From: Odoribacteraceae bacterium
Lineage (GTDB): Bacteria; Bacteroidota; Bacteroidia; Bacteroidales; Marinifilaceae
Length of the DNA: 27,297 nt
Assembly: GCA_031259905.1 (NCBI GenBank)
Contig: JAIRKS010000058.1
Span: 1-27,297, forward strand
Reading direction: 5' to 3'
The notes under the pieces were generated by a model. It was not told the origin of the DNA. It saw nothing but the letters and a program-made list of their open reading frames with translations, and made no database searches. Positions 6,106 to 15,064 of this stretch are shown here, piece by piece. The translations under genes were made by a program, and so were the position numbers. Each line of letters begins with the position of its first letter. The stretch's first letter is position 1.

Positions 6106-8226
6106 ATGCACGCGATGGAACAGGAAAACAAGTTGACCGCCCGCGTGGGATTTTTCTACGTGCTGGTGCTGGTGGTGGTGATCCCCCTCGTCATCGGCAA
6201 GATCCTGTACACCCAGGTGTGGGAGGGAGAGTACTGGAAACAACGAGGAATCACGGAGCTGGTGCAAGACAAGGAGGTGATGCCCGCGCGGGGGAACATC
6301 TGCGCGGAAGATGGCCGCCTGTTGTCCCTCTCGATACCCTCCTTCACGCTCTACTTCGACCCGCTCGCGAGCCAGGAGGAGCTTTTCAATGAGAAAGTCG
6401 ACAGCCTTTCACTGATGCTCTCCTCGCTCTTCAGGGATGCCTCCCCCGCGGCCTACCGGGAGAAAATATGGAACGCGCGGTACGGGGCCAGGCCGAACCG
6501 CTACCTGCGGATAGGATCTCGCGAGATAAACTACACCGAGTTTCTACGCGTGAAACAGTTCCCCCTGTTACGCGCCCCCAAGAAAAAGAATAAGAAGGAG
6601 AAAAAAAGTGCAAGTGGCCTGATCTCCACGCGACGGGAGAGCAGGAAATCCCCCTACGAACCGCTGGCCAAACGGACAATCGGGGCAGGATACCGGGACA
6701 ATGTCGGCCTGGAAGAAGCCTACGACGCGGATTTGAGGGGTATCCCCGGGATCAGCCGGGCGGAGATGCTCTCCGGTCTCTGGGTGCCGCGCGTGATCAA
6801 GGAGCCGGTGCACGGGTACGACGTGATCACCACGATAGACGTCGATTACCAGTACATCGTGCACGAGGCCCTGGAACGACAGTTGAAACGCTACAACGCG
6901 CGGGCAGGAGTGGCCGTGCTGATGGAGGTGAAGACGGGCGACGTCAAGGCCATCTCGAACCTGAGCCGGCAGGGGACAGGAGGAAATTACGCGGAGGCAT
7001 TGAATAGCGCCATCCGCAACGCGTTCGAGCCGGGATCTGTCTTCAAGGCCGCCACCATGATCGCCCTCCTCGAGGACGGTTACGTGCACCCCGACGACAC
7101 GGTCGACCTCGGGAACGGGGTCTATCACTTCCATGACGGGAGGCAGTTGAACGATGCCGCGCACGGGCACGTCGGGAAGGTGACGGTGCAACAGATGTTC
7201 GAGCAGTCGCTGAACGGGATCTCCACGCTCCTGTTCAAGCATTACGATAAACAACGAAAGCGATTCGTCGATCGGCTCTACGCCATGCAGCTGAACAAGA
7301 AGCTGGACGTGGAGATCACGGGGGAGGGCGTGCCGCTGATCCGTTACCCGACGGACAAGGAATGGTCGGGGAACACGTTGCCGTGGATGAGCATCGGTTA
7401 CGAGGTGATGTTGACGCCGATGCAAGTGCTCGCGTTCTACAACGCGCTGGCAAACGACGGGAAGCGAGTAAAGCCCCGCTTCGTCAAAGAAATACGCAAC
7501 GGGAAGGAAGTCGTGCGACGTGTCCCCGTGGAGGTGGTCAACCGCTCCATCTGTAGCCGGAAGACGCTCTCGTACCTGCGCGGCATGTTGGAAGGGGTGG
7601 TCGAGAACGGCACGGCGCGAAACCTGCGCGGCACCTCCTACGGGATCGCCGGCAAAACAGGCACGGCGCGGATAGCCGACGGCGCGCGAGGGTACGGGCA
7701 GAGAAAATACCTGGCCAGCTTCGTGGGGTATTTCCCGGCGCGCGAGCCGCTTTACTCCTGCATCGTGATGATAGAAGACCCGGTGCGGAGCGAGGGGTAC
7801 TACGGTAACGTGGTTTCCGGGAGCGTCTTCCGGGAAATATCGGACAAGGTGCACGCCCTGGCCTCCTCGAGGTACGGCGAGCCAACAGAGGAGGAGAGCG
7901 ATCACCTGCCGGTAAGCAAGAACGGCTATAAACCCGACCTGCTGACGCTCTACGACGCGTTGGACATTCGCGTGAAAGAGGAGGAGAAGAAAGCGGAATG
8001 GGTGTTGTCCTCCCGCGCGGATGGCGAAATCGTGTTGCGGCCGCGGGACGTGGATTTCTCCGTGGTGCCGAACGCGAGAGGGATGGGGCTGCGGGATGCC
8101 CTCTACGTGTTGGAAAATAGCGGGCTGAACGTGGGAGTGAGCGGCGCCGGCACGGTGATAAGACAAACGATAGAACCGGGCAGGAGAGTTTCCCGGGGAA
8201 GTTACATACATGTTGAATTGAGATAG
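6106..8226 (+). CDS. ftsI: Penicillin-binding protein FtsI/PBP3-type with PASTA domain (division transpeptidase)
   Basis: A 706-residue class B PBP that cross-links septal peptidoglycan in the periplasm with FtsW. It has a short cytoplasmic tail, one membrane helix (about residues 15-36), a PBP dimerisation region (about 55-230) and the transpeptidase domain. The active-site motifs are SVFK (catalytic S311, K314), SLN (368-370) and KTG (517-519). A basic KKKNKKEKK stretch lies near residue 160. The end of the protein (about 645-706, from VVPNARGMGLRDALYVLENSGLNV) is one PASTA domain, typical of the Bacteroidetes enzyme. The ATG at 6106 is one base past the ftsL stop; a second ATG at 6115 (MEQENK) is an equally plausible start. 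Confidence 0.95.
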   Translation: MHAMEQENKLTARVGFFYVLVLVVVIPLVIGKILYTQVWEGEYWKQRGITELVQDKEVMPARGNICAEDGRLLSLSIPSFTLYFDPLASQEELFNEKVDSLSLMLSSLFRDASPAAYREKIWNARYGARPNRYLRIGSREINYTEFLRVKQFPLLRAPKKKNKKEKKSASGLISTRRESRKSPYEPLAKRTIGAGYRDNVGLEEAYDADLRGIPGISRAEMLSGLWVPRVIKEPVHGYDVITTIDVDYQYIVHEALERQLKRYNARAGVAVLMEVKTGDVKAISNLSRQGTGGNYAEALNSAIRNAFEPGSVFKAATMIALLEDGYVHPDDTVDLGNGVYHFHDGRQLNDAAHGHVGKVTVQQMFEQSLNGISTLLFKHYDKQRKRFVDRLYAMQLNKKLDVEITGEGVPLIRYPTDKEWSGNTLPWMSIGYEVMLTPMQVLAFYNALANDGKRVKPRFVKEIRNGKEVVRRVPVEVVNRSICSRKTLSYLRGMLEGVVENGTARNLRGTSYGIAGKTGTARIADGARGYGQRKYLASFVGYFPAREPLYSCIVMIEDPVRSEGYYGNVVSGSVFREISDKVHALASSRYGEPTEEESDHLPVSKNGYKPDLLTLYDALDIRVKEEEKKAEWVLSSRADGEIVLRPRDVDFSVVPNARGMGLRDALYVLENSGLNVGVSGAGTVIRQTIEPGRRVSRGSYIHVELR

Positions 8227-8229
8227 TTT

Positions 8230-9684
8230 ATGAGATTAAATGAATTATTACAGGGTGTGACTTGCGAGGTAATGCAAGGAGACGTGTGCACGGGGATCGA
8301 AGGCGTTCACTTCGACTCGCGCGAGATACGCGAGGGATACCTGTTCGTCGCGCGGCGCGGCGTCCGCGCGGACGGTCATGCATTTATCAACAAGGCGATT
8401 GCTGCCGGGGCGGTCGCCGTGCTGGTAGAGGAATTGCCGGCGGAGCTATTGCCCGGCGTGGTTTACGCGCGATGCGCGGACAGTTCCGCCGCGCTGGGCA
8501 TCGTGGCGGCAAACTTTTACGGGAACCCCTCGCGGGAGTTGAAGCTGGTGGGAGTCACCGGCACGAACGGTAAAACAACCACGGCAACCCTCCTGTACGA
8601 GCTGATGCTGTTGGCAGGACACCGGGCCGGCCTCCTCTCCACCGTTTGTAACTGCATCGACGGGGAGCGCTTCGAGACCACCTGCACCACGCCCGACGCG
8701 CTGGAGATAAACAAGCTGATGCGGGCGATGGTCGATTCCGGTTGCCGCTACTGCTTCATGGAGGTCAGCTCGCACGCGCTTGACCAGCGTCGGGTCAGCG
8801 GCCTGGCATTCGACGGGGCGATTTTCTCGAACATCACGCACGACCACCTCGATTACCACGGGACGTTCAAGGAGTACATCCAGGCGAAGAAAACCTTCTT
8901 CGATAACTTGCCGAAGGAAGCCTTCGCGCTGACCAACGCGGACGACAAGAACGGGGCGGTCATGCTGCAGAACTCGGCAGCGCGGAAGTATAGCTACGCT
9001 TGCAAGCGCGCGGCCGATTTCACGGGAAGGGCGATCGAGCGACACCTCGACGGGACGATGCTATCGTTGAACGGGCACAATGTATGGGTGCGGCTCGTGG
9101 GAGACTTCAATACTTACAACCTCCTGGCGGTCTACGCGGCGGCCCGCTTGTTGGACTTCCCGGACGAGGTGATACTGCCGGCGATGAGCCGCCTGAAGCC
9201 CGTTGACGGGCGCTTCGAGACGATGCTTTCGCGGGAAGGGGTGATGGCCATCGTGGACTACGCGCACACGCCCGACGCGCTGGAGAACGTGCTCTCTACC
9301 ATCGGGCGACTGAAAGGTGCCGGCAACCGGGTAATTACGGTGGTGGGGGCCGGTGGCGATCGCGACCGCTCGAAGCGCCCCGTGATGGCCGTTGCCGCTT
9401 GTCGTTACAGCGATCAGGTCGTCTTGACCTCCGACAACCCGCGCGGCGAGGAGCCGATGGCGATCATCGAGGAGATGTACGCCGGAGTCCCGCGAGAGAT
9501 GCAGGAACGGGTGACGAGGATCTGCAACCGCGAGGAGGCGATCCGCGCGGCCTTGACGCTGGCGAGAAGCGGCGACATCGTGCTGGTGGCCGGGAAAGGG
9601 CACGAAAACTACCAGGAGATCAAGGGCGTGAAGTACCCGTTCGATGACAAGAAAGTGATCCGAAACCTGTTTAATAAATCGTGA
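8230..9684 (+). CDS. murE: UDP-MurNAc-L-Ala-D-Glu:meso-diaminopimelate ligase MurE
   Basis: A 484-residue cytoplasmic Mur ligase that adds the third stem-peptide residue using ATP. The P-loop GTNGKTT is at 111-117, the lysine expected to be carbamylated is K220 (QAKKTFF), and the central-domain MEVSSHALDQ is at about 177-186. The specificity motif DNPR (402-405, followed by GE) marks use of meso-diaminopimelate, as expected for a Gram-negative. All three Mur domains and normal length are present. It starts three bases after the ftsI stop and ends three bases before mraY. Confidence 0.96.
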   Translation: MRLNELLQGVTCEVMQGDVCTGIEGVHFDSREIREGYLFVARRGVRADGHAFINKAIAAGAVAVLVEELPAELLPGVVYARCADSSAALGIVAANFYGNPSRELKLVGVTGTNGKTTTATLLYELMLLAGHRAGLLSTVCNCIDGERFETTCTTPDALEINKLMRAMVDSGCRYCFMEVSSHALDQRRVSGLAFDGAIFSNITHDHLDYHGTFKEYIQAKKTFFDNLPKEAFALTNADDKNGAVMLQNSAARKYSYACKRAADFTGRAIERHLDGTMLSLNGHNVWVRLVGDFNTYNLLAVYAAARLLDFPDEVILPAMSRLKPVDGRFETMLSREGVMAIVDYAHTPDALENVLSTIGRLKGAGNRVITVVGAGGDRDRSKRPVMAVAACRYSDQVVLTSDNPRGEEPMAIIEEMYAGVPREMQERVTRICNREEAIRAALTLARSGDIVLVAGKGHENYQEIKGVKYPFDDKKVIRNLFNKS

Positions 9685-9687
9685 ACC

Positions 9688-10926
9688 ATGCTATACCACG
9701 CGTTTGAATACTTGCACGACCTGGGGGTTCCGGGATCCGGCATGTTCCAGTACATCACCTTCCGCTCGGCGGCGGCGGTCATCTTCTCCCTGTTGATTGC
9801 CACGGTCGTGGGGCGTCACATCATCCGTTTCCTGCGCCAGCAGCAGGTGGGGGAGGAGGTACGCGACCTCGGCCTGGAGGGGCAAGTGCAGAAGCAAGGC
9901 ACGCCGACTATGGGTGGGGTGATCATCCTCCTGGCCATCCTCGTGCCGGTGCTGCTGTTCGCCCGCCTTGACAACATCTACATCCAGTTGATGCTGATAG
10001 CCACGGTATGGTTGGGGCTGATCGGTTTCCTGGACGACTACATCAAGGTATTCAAGCGAGACAAGAAGGGCCTCAAAGGGCATTTCAAGATCATCGGGCA
10101 GGTGGGACTGGGCCTGATCGTCGGGCTTACCCTGTACACCAGTGACGACGTGGTCATTCGCGAGCGGGTCGTGCAGGAGAGCGAGGTCGTCAGCACGGAC
10201 GACGGCCTCCCGCGGACGGTGAAGCAGGTACTCGTGCAAGACGTGAAGTCGACCCGCACCACCATCCCCTTCTTCAAGAACAACCAGTTCGATTACGCCT
10301 GGTTCGGCGCTTTTGCCGGGAGACACGCCGAGAAGATCGGCTGGATCATCTTCATCATCATCACGATCCTGATCGTGACGGCCGTCTCGAACGGGGCAAA
10401 CCTGACCGACGGGCTGGACGGCCTGGCCACGGGCACGTCGGCCATCGCCGGCGTGACGCTCGGCATCCTTGCCTACGTGTCGGGGAACGTCGTCTACGCC
10501 GAATACCTGAACATCATGTACATCCCGCACTCCGGCGAGCTGGTCGTCTTCATTGCCGCCTTCACCGGGGCGACGATCGGCTTCCTGTGGTACAACTCCT
10601 ATCCCGCCCAGGTCTTCATGGGCGACACGGGGAGCCTCTCCCTGGGGGGAATCATCGCCGTCTTCGCGATCATCATCCACAAGGAACTGCTCATCCCGGT
10701 GCTGTGCGGGATTTTCCTCATGGAGAACCTCTCGGTGGTCATGCAAGTGAGCTACTTCAAGTACACCCGTCGGCGCTTTGGCACGGGGCGACGGATCTTC
10801 CTGATGGCCCCGTTGCACCATCACTTCCAGAAGCAGGGCTTACCGGAGGCGAAGATCGTGACGCGTTTCTGGATCGTGGGGATCGCGCTGGCGGTGCTCG
10901 CCATTGTCACCTTAAAAATACGCTAA
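9688..10926 (+). CDS. mraY: Phospho-MurNAc-pentapeptide transferase MraY
   Basis: A 412-residue polytopic inner-membrane enzyme that transfers phospho-MurNAc-pentapeptide to undecaprenyl phosphate, making lipid I. Conserved parts are GTPTMGGVIILL near 72-83, the aspartate pair D116-D117 in GFLDDYIKV, NLTDGLDGLATG (238-249), a second cytoplasmic GDTGSLSLGG loop and the histidine cluster H377-H379 in APLHHHF. A polar insert at about 150-200 (the stretch from LYTSDDVV to KNNQFDY) makes it longer than the E. coli enzyme; longer MraY proteins of this kind are usual in Bacteroidota. It abuts murD with no intergenic base. Confidence 0.96.
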   Translation: MLYHAFEYLHDLGVPGSGMFQYITFRSAAAVIFSLLIATVVGRHIIRFLRQQQVGEEVRDLGLEGQVQKQGTPTMGGVIILLAILVPVLLFARLDNIYIQLMLIATVWLGLIGFLDDYIKVFKRDKKGLKGHFKIIGQVGLGLIVGLTLYTSDDVVIRERVVQESEVVSTDDGLPRTVKQVLVQDVKSTRTTIPFFKNNQFDYAWFGAFAGRHAEKIGWIIFIIITILIVTAVSNGANLTDGLDGLATGTSAIAGVTLGILAYVSGNVVYAEYLNIMYIPHSGELVVFIAAFTGATIGFLWYNSYPAQVFMGDTGSLSLGGIIAVFAIIIHKELLIPVLCGIFLMENLSVVMQVSYFKYTRRRFGTGRRIFLMAPLHHHFQKQGLPEAKIVTRFWIVGIALAVLAIVTLKIR

Positions 10927-12285
10927 ATGATGAAGCTGGTTATTCTTGGAGGCGGGGAGAGCGGCATCGGCGCGGCGCGACTGGGATCGCGGTTGGGCCA
11001 CGCGGTATTCTTGTCGGACAGCGGGCCGCTGACCGGGGGCGCCCGCCACGCGCTGGAAGAGATGCAGGTGGAGTTCGAGGAGGGGGGGCACGACGCGAGG
11101 CGGGTCATGCAGGCGGACCTGGTCGTGAAAAGCCCTGGAATTCCCGACACCCTCCCGCTGGTCGTCTCCCTCCGGGCGGCGGGCGTGGAGGTGATCTCGG
11201 AAATAGAGTTCGCCGGTCGCCACACGGACGCGGCGATGTACTGCATCACGGGGAGTAACGGGAAAACCACCACCACCTTATTATTATACCACCTGCTCCG
11301 GCGCGGCGGACTGGACGTCGGCCTGGCGGGGAACGTCGGGCACAGCCTGGCCGCGCGCGTGGCGACAGACCCTCACGCGGCCTACGTGGTAGAGCTTTCC
11401 AGCTTCCAGCTGGACGGGATGTCCCGTTTCCATTGCGACACGGCCATCTTGACGAACATCACGCCGGACCACCTCGATCGCTACGGCGGGCGGTTCGAGA
11501 GATACGTCGACTCCAAGTTCCGGGTACTCCAGAACGCCCGCCCGCGCGATCTTTTCATCTACGGCACGGATTGCGACGCGGTACGCGAGCGGGTGTCCCG
11601 GACGCGGATCGTCCCCCGCGCGGCGCGCTTCACGTGTCACGACGATCCCGGCCAGGACGCGTGGATGTCGGGCGATCGCCTGCTGGCGCGTCACGAGGGT
11701 CGTCTCTTCTCGATCGACCGGCGGGAGATCTCGATACAGGGTCGCCACAACATGTACAACGCCCAGGCGGCCGTACTGGCGGCGATGAAGGCGGGCGTGG
11801 GGGACGACGACCTGCGGCGCGGCCTGGCGACCTTCCCCCCGGTGGAGCATCGCCTGGAGCGGGTGGCGGTCGTGAACGGCGTCACGTACATCAACGATTC
11901 GAAGGCGACCAACGTCGATTCCGCCCTGTACGCCCTGGAGAGCGTCCCCCCGCCGGTGATCTGGATCGCCGGGGGCACCGACAAGGGGAACGACTACGCG
12001 GCGTTGAAGGCGCTGGCGCGGGAAAAGGTAAAGCTGCTCGTCTGCATGGGAGTGGACAACGCCCGCCTGTCGCGCGAGTTTTCCGGCACGACCGAGGTCG
12101 TCGACACGCGCGGGCTGGACGAGGCGATGGCCGTCGTCGCGGCGCGCGTCGTGCCCGGGGACACGGTGCTCCTCTCCCCGTGCTGCGCGAGCTTCGACCT
12201 CTTCAGGAACTACGAGGATCGCGGGCGGCAATTCAAGGAAAAAGTAATGAATCTAACGCGACAGGATAATGGAAGAGATCATTAA
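10927..12285 (+). CDS. murD: UDP-MurNAc-L-alanine:D-glutamate ligase MurD
   Basis: A 452-residue cytoplasmic Mur ligase that adds D-glutamate as the second stem-peptide residue. The ATP loop GSNGKTTTT begins at residue 109, the central ELSSFQLDGM and NITPDHLDRY segments follow, and the C-terminal domain shows NDSKATNVDSALYALE and GGTDKGNDY. The first residues (MMKLVILGGGESGIGAARL) form the N-terminal nucleotide-binding fold typical of MurD. There are two adjacent ATG codons (10927 and 10930). The last 17 bases overlap the start of ftsW, which suggests coupled translation. Confidence 0.96.
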   Translation: MMKLVILGGGESGIGAARLGSRLGHAVFLSDSGPLTGGARHALEEMQVEFEEGGHDARRVMQADLVVKSPGIPDTLPLVVSLRAAGVEVISEIEFAGRHTDAAMYCITGSNGKTTTTLLLYHLLRRGGLDVGLAGNVGHSLAARVATDPHAAYVVELSSFQLDGMSRFHCDTAILTNITPDHLDRYGGRFERYVDSKFRVLQNARPRDLFIYGTDCDAVRERVSRTRIVPRAARFTCHDDPGQDAWMSGDRLLARHEGRLFSIDRREISIQGRHNMYNAQAAVLAAMKAGVGDDDLRRGLATFPPVEHRLERVAVVNGVTYINDSKATNVDSALYALESVPPPVIWIAGGTDKGNDYAALKALAREKVKLLVCMGVDNARLSREFSGTTEVVDTRGLDEAMAVVAARVVPGDTVLLSPCCASFDLFRNYEDRGRQFKEKVMNLTRQDNGRDH

Positions 12286-13951
12286 CCGGGCAAAATACTA
12301 CCTCGTCCCGAAGGGTGACAAGATCCTCTGGGTGATGATCCTCGCGTTGATGCTGATCTCGCTGGTCGCGGTCTTCTCGTCCACCGGGAAGCTCGCCTAC
12401 GTCAGCATGGAGGGGGACACGACGCGCCCGTTGTTCAAGCAAGCCGGGCTATTCGTCGCGGCCCTTGGCGTGATGCTCTTCGTTCAATCGATGCACTACA
12501 AGTACTTCATCTCGCTGGCCACGCCCGCGTGCTGGCTGGCGCTGCTGTTGCTGGCGTTGGCGCTCGTGATCTCGCTCCTCGACAATTCGGCGCGTGTCAA
12601 CGATACGGCCCGCTGGATAAAAATCCCCATCCTCGGCAGCATCCAGCCGTCGGAGGTTGCCAAGCTGGGGCTCGTGATGTACATGGCGCGGGTGCTCGCG
12701 TTCGAGCAACTGTCCGATCGCTGTTCCAACCGCGTGCTGTTCAAGATAGCGTTAATCTTCCTTCCCCCGTGGATACTGATCTTCAATGAAAACGCCTCGA
12801 CGTCCGTGCTCCTGGCGCTGGTCTGCGCGGTGATGCTATTCGTCGGGCGCTTGCACTGGAAACCGCTGCTGCTGACGTACGCCGTCGCCGCGGCGCTCGC
12901 CACTGTCTTCCTGGTGACGATCATGAACACCGACAAGCTCGACCACATCGCGCGCGTGGTCACCATCAAGGAGCGGTTGAACAACAAGAACCCCTTCCAG
13001 GCTAACCAGGCCAAGATTGCCATCGCGCGCGGCGGCCTCCACGGCGTCGGGCCGGGGCGCAGCGTGCAGCGGAATTTCCTGCCGAACCCGCAGTCGGATT
13101 ACATCTACGCGATCATCGTCGAGGAGTACGGGCTGCTCGTCGGCGGCATACCGGTGCTGCTCATCTACGCGATCATCCTGTACCGCGTCGGCACGATCGC
13201 CCGGCGATGCACGCGGGCGTTCCCGGCGCTACTCGTGACGGGGCTGGGGATCACGATTTTTCTCCAGGCGATCATACACGTGTGCGTGTGTACCGGCGTT
13301 TTCCCCGTGACCGGCCAGCCCTTGCCGCTGGTGAGCACCGGCGGCACGTCCATCCTCCTCCTCGGCGTCGCCTTCGGGATGATCCAAAGCGTCGCGCACA
13401 CCTTCTCGGACGCCGGGCAACAGGAGGAACGCGAACGACAGGCACGACGAAAAGCCGCCAGGAGAAGGGAAATCGAACGACTGGAACGAGAGGAGGACGA
13501 CGAAACGCTATATTTTCAGCGGCTTTCCCTGAATTTTGAGCGCCCTTTACAAACTTTGAAATGCCTTGTACAAAGTTTGAAATGCCCTTTACAAAGTTTG
13601 AAATGCCCTTTACAAAGTTTGAAATGCCTTGTACAAACTTTGAAATGCCTTGTTCAAATTTCTAGATGCCTTGTCAGAAATTTGAAATGCCCTTTACAAA
13701 GTTTGAAATGCCTTGTACAAACTTTGAAATGCCCTTTACAAACTTTGAAATGCCTTGTACAAACTTTGAAATGCCCCTGTACAAAGTTTGAAATGCCCTT
13801 TACAAAGTTTGAAATGCCTTGTACAAACTTTGAAATGCCCTGTACAAAGTGTGAAATGCCCTGTACAAAGTTTGAAATATCCCCCCGTGTCGCCCGTTTG
13901 GCGGCGCGTGAATGGCCGTGGCGCCTGACCCTTTTACCCTTTAACGCGTGA
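12269..13951 (+). CDS. ftsW: Septal peptidoglycan polymerase FtsW with repeat-encoded C-terminal tail
   Basis: A 560-residue SEDS-family membrane glycosyltransferase that polymerises lipid II at the septum. Residues 1 to about 390 are a normal FtsW with multiple membrane helices, the GPGRSVQRNFLPNPQSDYIY and VEEYG loop (about 263-290) and the late VSTGGTSILLLGVAFG segment. A charged Arg/Glu-rich cytoplasmic stretch follows (about 393-415). From residue about 425 the protein is encoded by repeat array C and reads LKCLVQS/LKCPLQS seven-residue repeats, changing to KFEMPCT repeats after a one-base shift in the array. The last 23 residues are unique sequence. The FtsW assignment is firm; whether the tail is made and matters is unknown. 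The start overlaps murD by 17 bases and murG follows after four bases. Confidence 0.93.
   Translation: MEEIINRAKYYLVPKGDKILWVMILALMLISLVAVFSSTGKLAYVSMEGDTTRPLFKQAGLFVAALGVMLFVQSMHYKYFISLATPACWLALLLLALALVISLLDNSARVNDTARWIKIPILGSIQPSEVAKLGLVMYMARVLAFEQLSDRCSNRVLFKIALIFLPPWILIFNENASTSVLLALVCAVMLFVGRLHWKPLLLTYAVAAALATVFLVTIMNTDKLDHIARVVTIKERLNNKNPFQANQAKIAIARGGLHGVGPGRSVQRNFLPNPQSDYIYAIIVEEYGLLVGGIPVLLIYAIILYRVGTIARRCTRAFPALLVTGLGITIFLQAIIHVCVCTGVFPVTGQPLPLVSTGGTSILLLGVAFGMIQSVAHTFSDAGQQEERERQARRKAARRREIERLEREEDDETLYFQRLSLNFERPLQTLKCLVQSLKCPLQSLKCPLQSLKCLVQTLKCLVQISRCLVRNLKCPLQSLKCLVQTLKCPLQTLKCLVQTLKCPCTKFEMPFTKFEMPCTNFEMPCTKCEMPCTKFEISPRVARLAAREWPWRLTLLPFNA
13542..13878. repeat. Tandem repeat array C inside the 3' end of ftsW, 16 units, period 21
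   Basis: Sixteen head-to-tail units with consensus GCCYTKTACAAASTTTG followed by AAAT. Fifteen are exactly 21 bases; unit 12 (13773-13794) has 22 because of an extra C. Units 6 and 7 (13647-13688) are the most degenerate. The core CAAASTTTG is a palindrome around a variable G or C, and some units also hold TTGTACAA. Pairs of unit types recur (at 3-5, 8-9 and 13-14), indicating duplication of two-unit blocks. The array is AT-rich against a GC-rich gene. Two of the three plus-strand frames are open; the third meets TGA in each regular unit. Confidence 0.93.
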
Positions 13952-13955
13952 AAAC

Positions 13956-15059
13956 ATGAAAAAGATAATCATCAGTGGCGGCGGTACCGGCGGGCACGTC
14001 TTCCCGGCCATCGCGATCGCCAACGCGCTGGAACGATCCGGGCAGGACGTGGAGATCCTGTTCGTCGGCGCGGAAGGACGACTGGAAATGGAGAAGGTCC
14101 CCGCGGCAGGTTACCGCGTGATCGGCCTGCCGGTGCGGGGTTTCCGTCGCCGGTTAACGTGGGAAAACGCGGCGGTCGTCGCGAGCCTCTACCGTAGCCT
14201 GCGCGCGGCGCGTCGCGTCGTGGACGACTTTCGCCCGGACGCGGTCGTGGGCGTCGGCGGGTACGCCAGCGGCCCGGTGGGCTGGGCGGCCACGCGGGCG
14301 GGCGTCCCCCTGGTGCTGCAAGAGCAGAACTCGCTCGCCGGCGTGACGAATCGCCTGCTGGCGCGCCGGGCGGCGAGGATCTGCGTGGCGTACGAGGGGA
14401 TGGAACGCTACTTCGGGAAAGAAAAAGTGATCCTCACCGGCAACCCCGTGCGCGAGGAATTGCCGCGGGCGATCCACGCGCGGGAAGAAGGCATCGCCTT
14501 CCACGGGCTGGACGCGCGACGGAAAACGGTGCTCGTCACCGGCGGAAGCCTCGGCGCCGCGAGCCTGAACCGGGCCGTGTCGAGGTGGCTGGAGCGATTC
14601 GCCGCGTGGGACGACGTGCAGGTGCTGTGGCAGTGCGGCAAGGGTTACAGCCAGGGGCTGGAACGGGCGTTGAGAGGGACGATCCCGCCGAACGTGATCC
14701 TGACGCCGTTCCTGGAACGCGTGGAGCTGGCGTACGCCTGTGCCGACGTCGTGGTGGCGCGGGCGGGCGCGTGCACGATCTCGGAGCTGACCCTGCTGGG
14801 AAAGGCCGCGGTGCTGGTGCCGTCGCCGAACGTCTCCGGGGACCACCAGACGAGGAACGCCCGCGCGCTGGTCGACAAGGGCGCCGCCATCCTGCTGGCC
14901 GACGGGGAAGTAGAGGCGCGGCTGGCCGACACGCTCGCCGCGCTGCTGGCCGATGACGGGAGACGACGCGACCTGTCGGAACGTGCCCGGGCGCTGGGAC
15001 GGCCGGACGCGAGCGAGCGGATCGCCGGGATAATTCTCTCCGTGACGAACAAAAATTGA
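13956..15059 (+). CDS. murG: UDP-GlcNAc:lipid I N-acetylglucosaminyltransferase MurG
   Basis: A 367-residue peripheral membrane GT-B glycosyltransferase that converts lipid I to lipid II on the cytoplasmic face. Visible motifs are the N-terminal GGGTGGHVFPAIA (8-20), VVGVGGYASGPVGWAA near 95, LQEQNSLAGVTNR near 124, the mid-protein LVTGGSLGAASLN and the donor-site ARAGACTISELTLLGKAAVLVPSP region near 270. The length is normal. The ATG at 13956 lies four bases after the extended ftsW stop. If ftsW ended earlier by a shift within its repeat array, the gap would still be under 30 bases (alternate stop at 13926-13928). Confidence 0.96.
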   Translation: MKKIIISGGGTGGHVFPAIAIANALERSGQDVEILFVGAEGRLEMEKVPAAGYRVIGLPVRGFRRRLTWENAAVVASLYRSLRAARRVVDDFRPDAVVGVGGYASGPVGWAATRAGVPLVLQEQNSLAGVTNRLLARRAARICVAYEGMERYFGKEKVILTGNPVREELPRAIHAREEGIAFHGLDARRKTVLVTGGSLGAASLNRAVSRWLERFAAWDDVQVLWQCGKGYSQGLERALRGTIPPNVILTPFLERVELAYACADVVVARAGACTISELTLLGKAAVLVPSPNVSGDHQTRNARALVDKGAAILLADGEVEARLADTLAALLADDGRRRDLSERARALGRPDASERIAGIILSVTNKN

Positions 15060-15064
15060 ACACC

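Noticed and set aside
6568..8211. 547-codon minus-strand open frame opposite ftsI
   Set aside because: Antisense shadow caused by high GC and codon bias; the plus-strand PBP has all active-site motifs.
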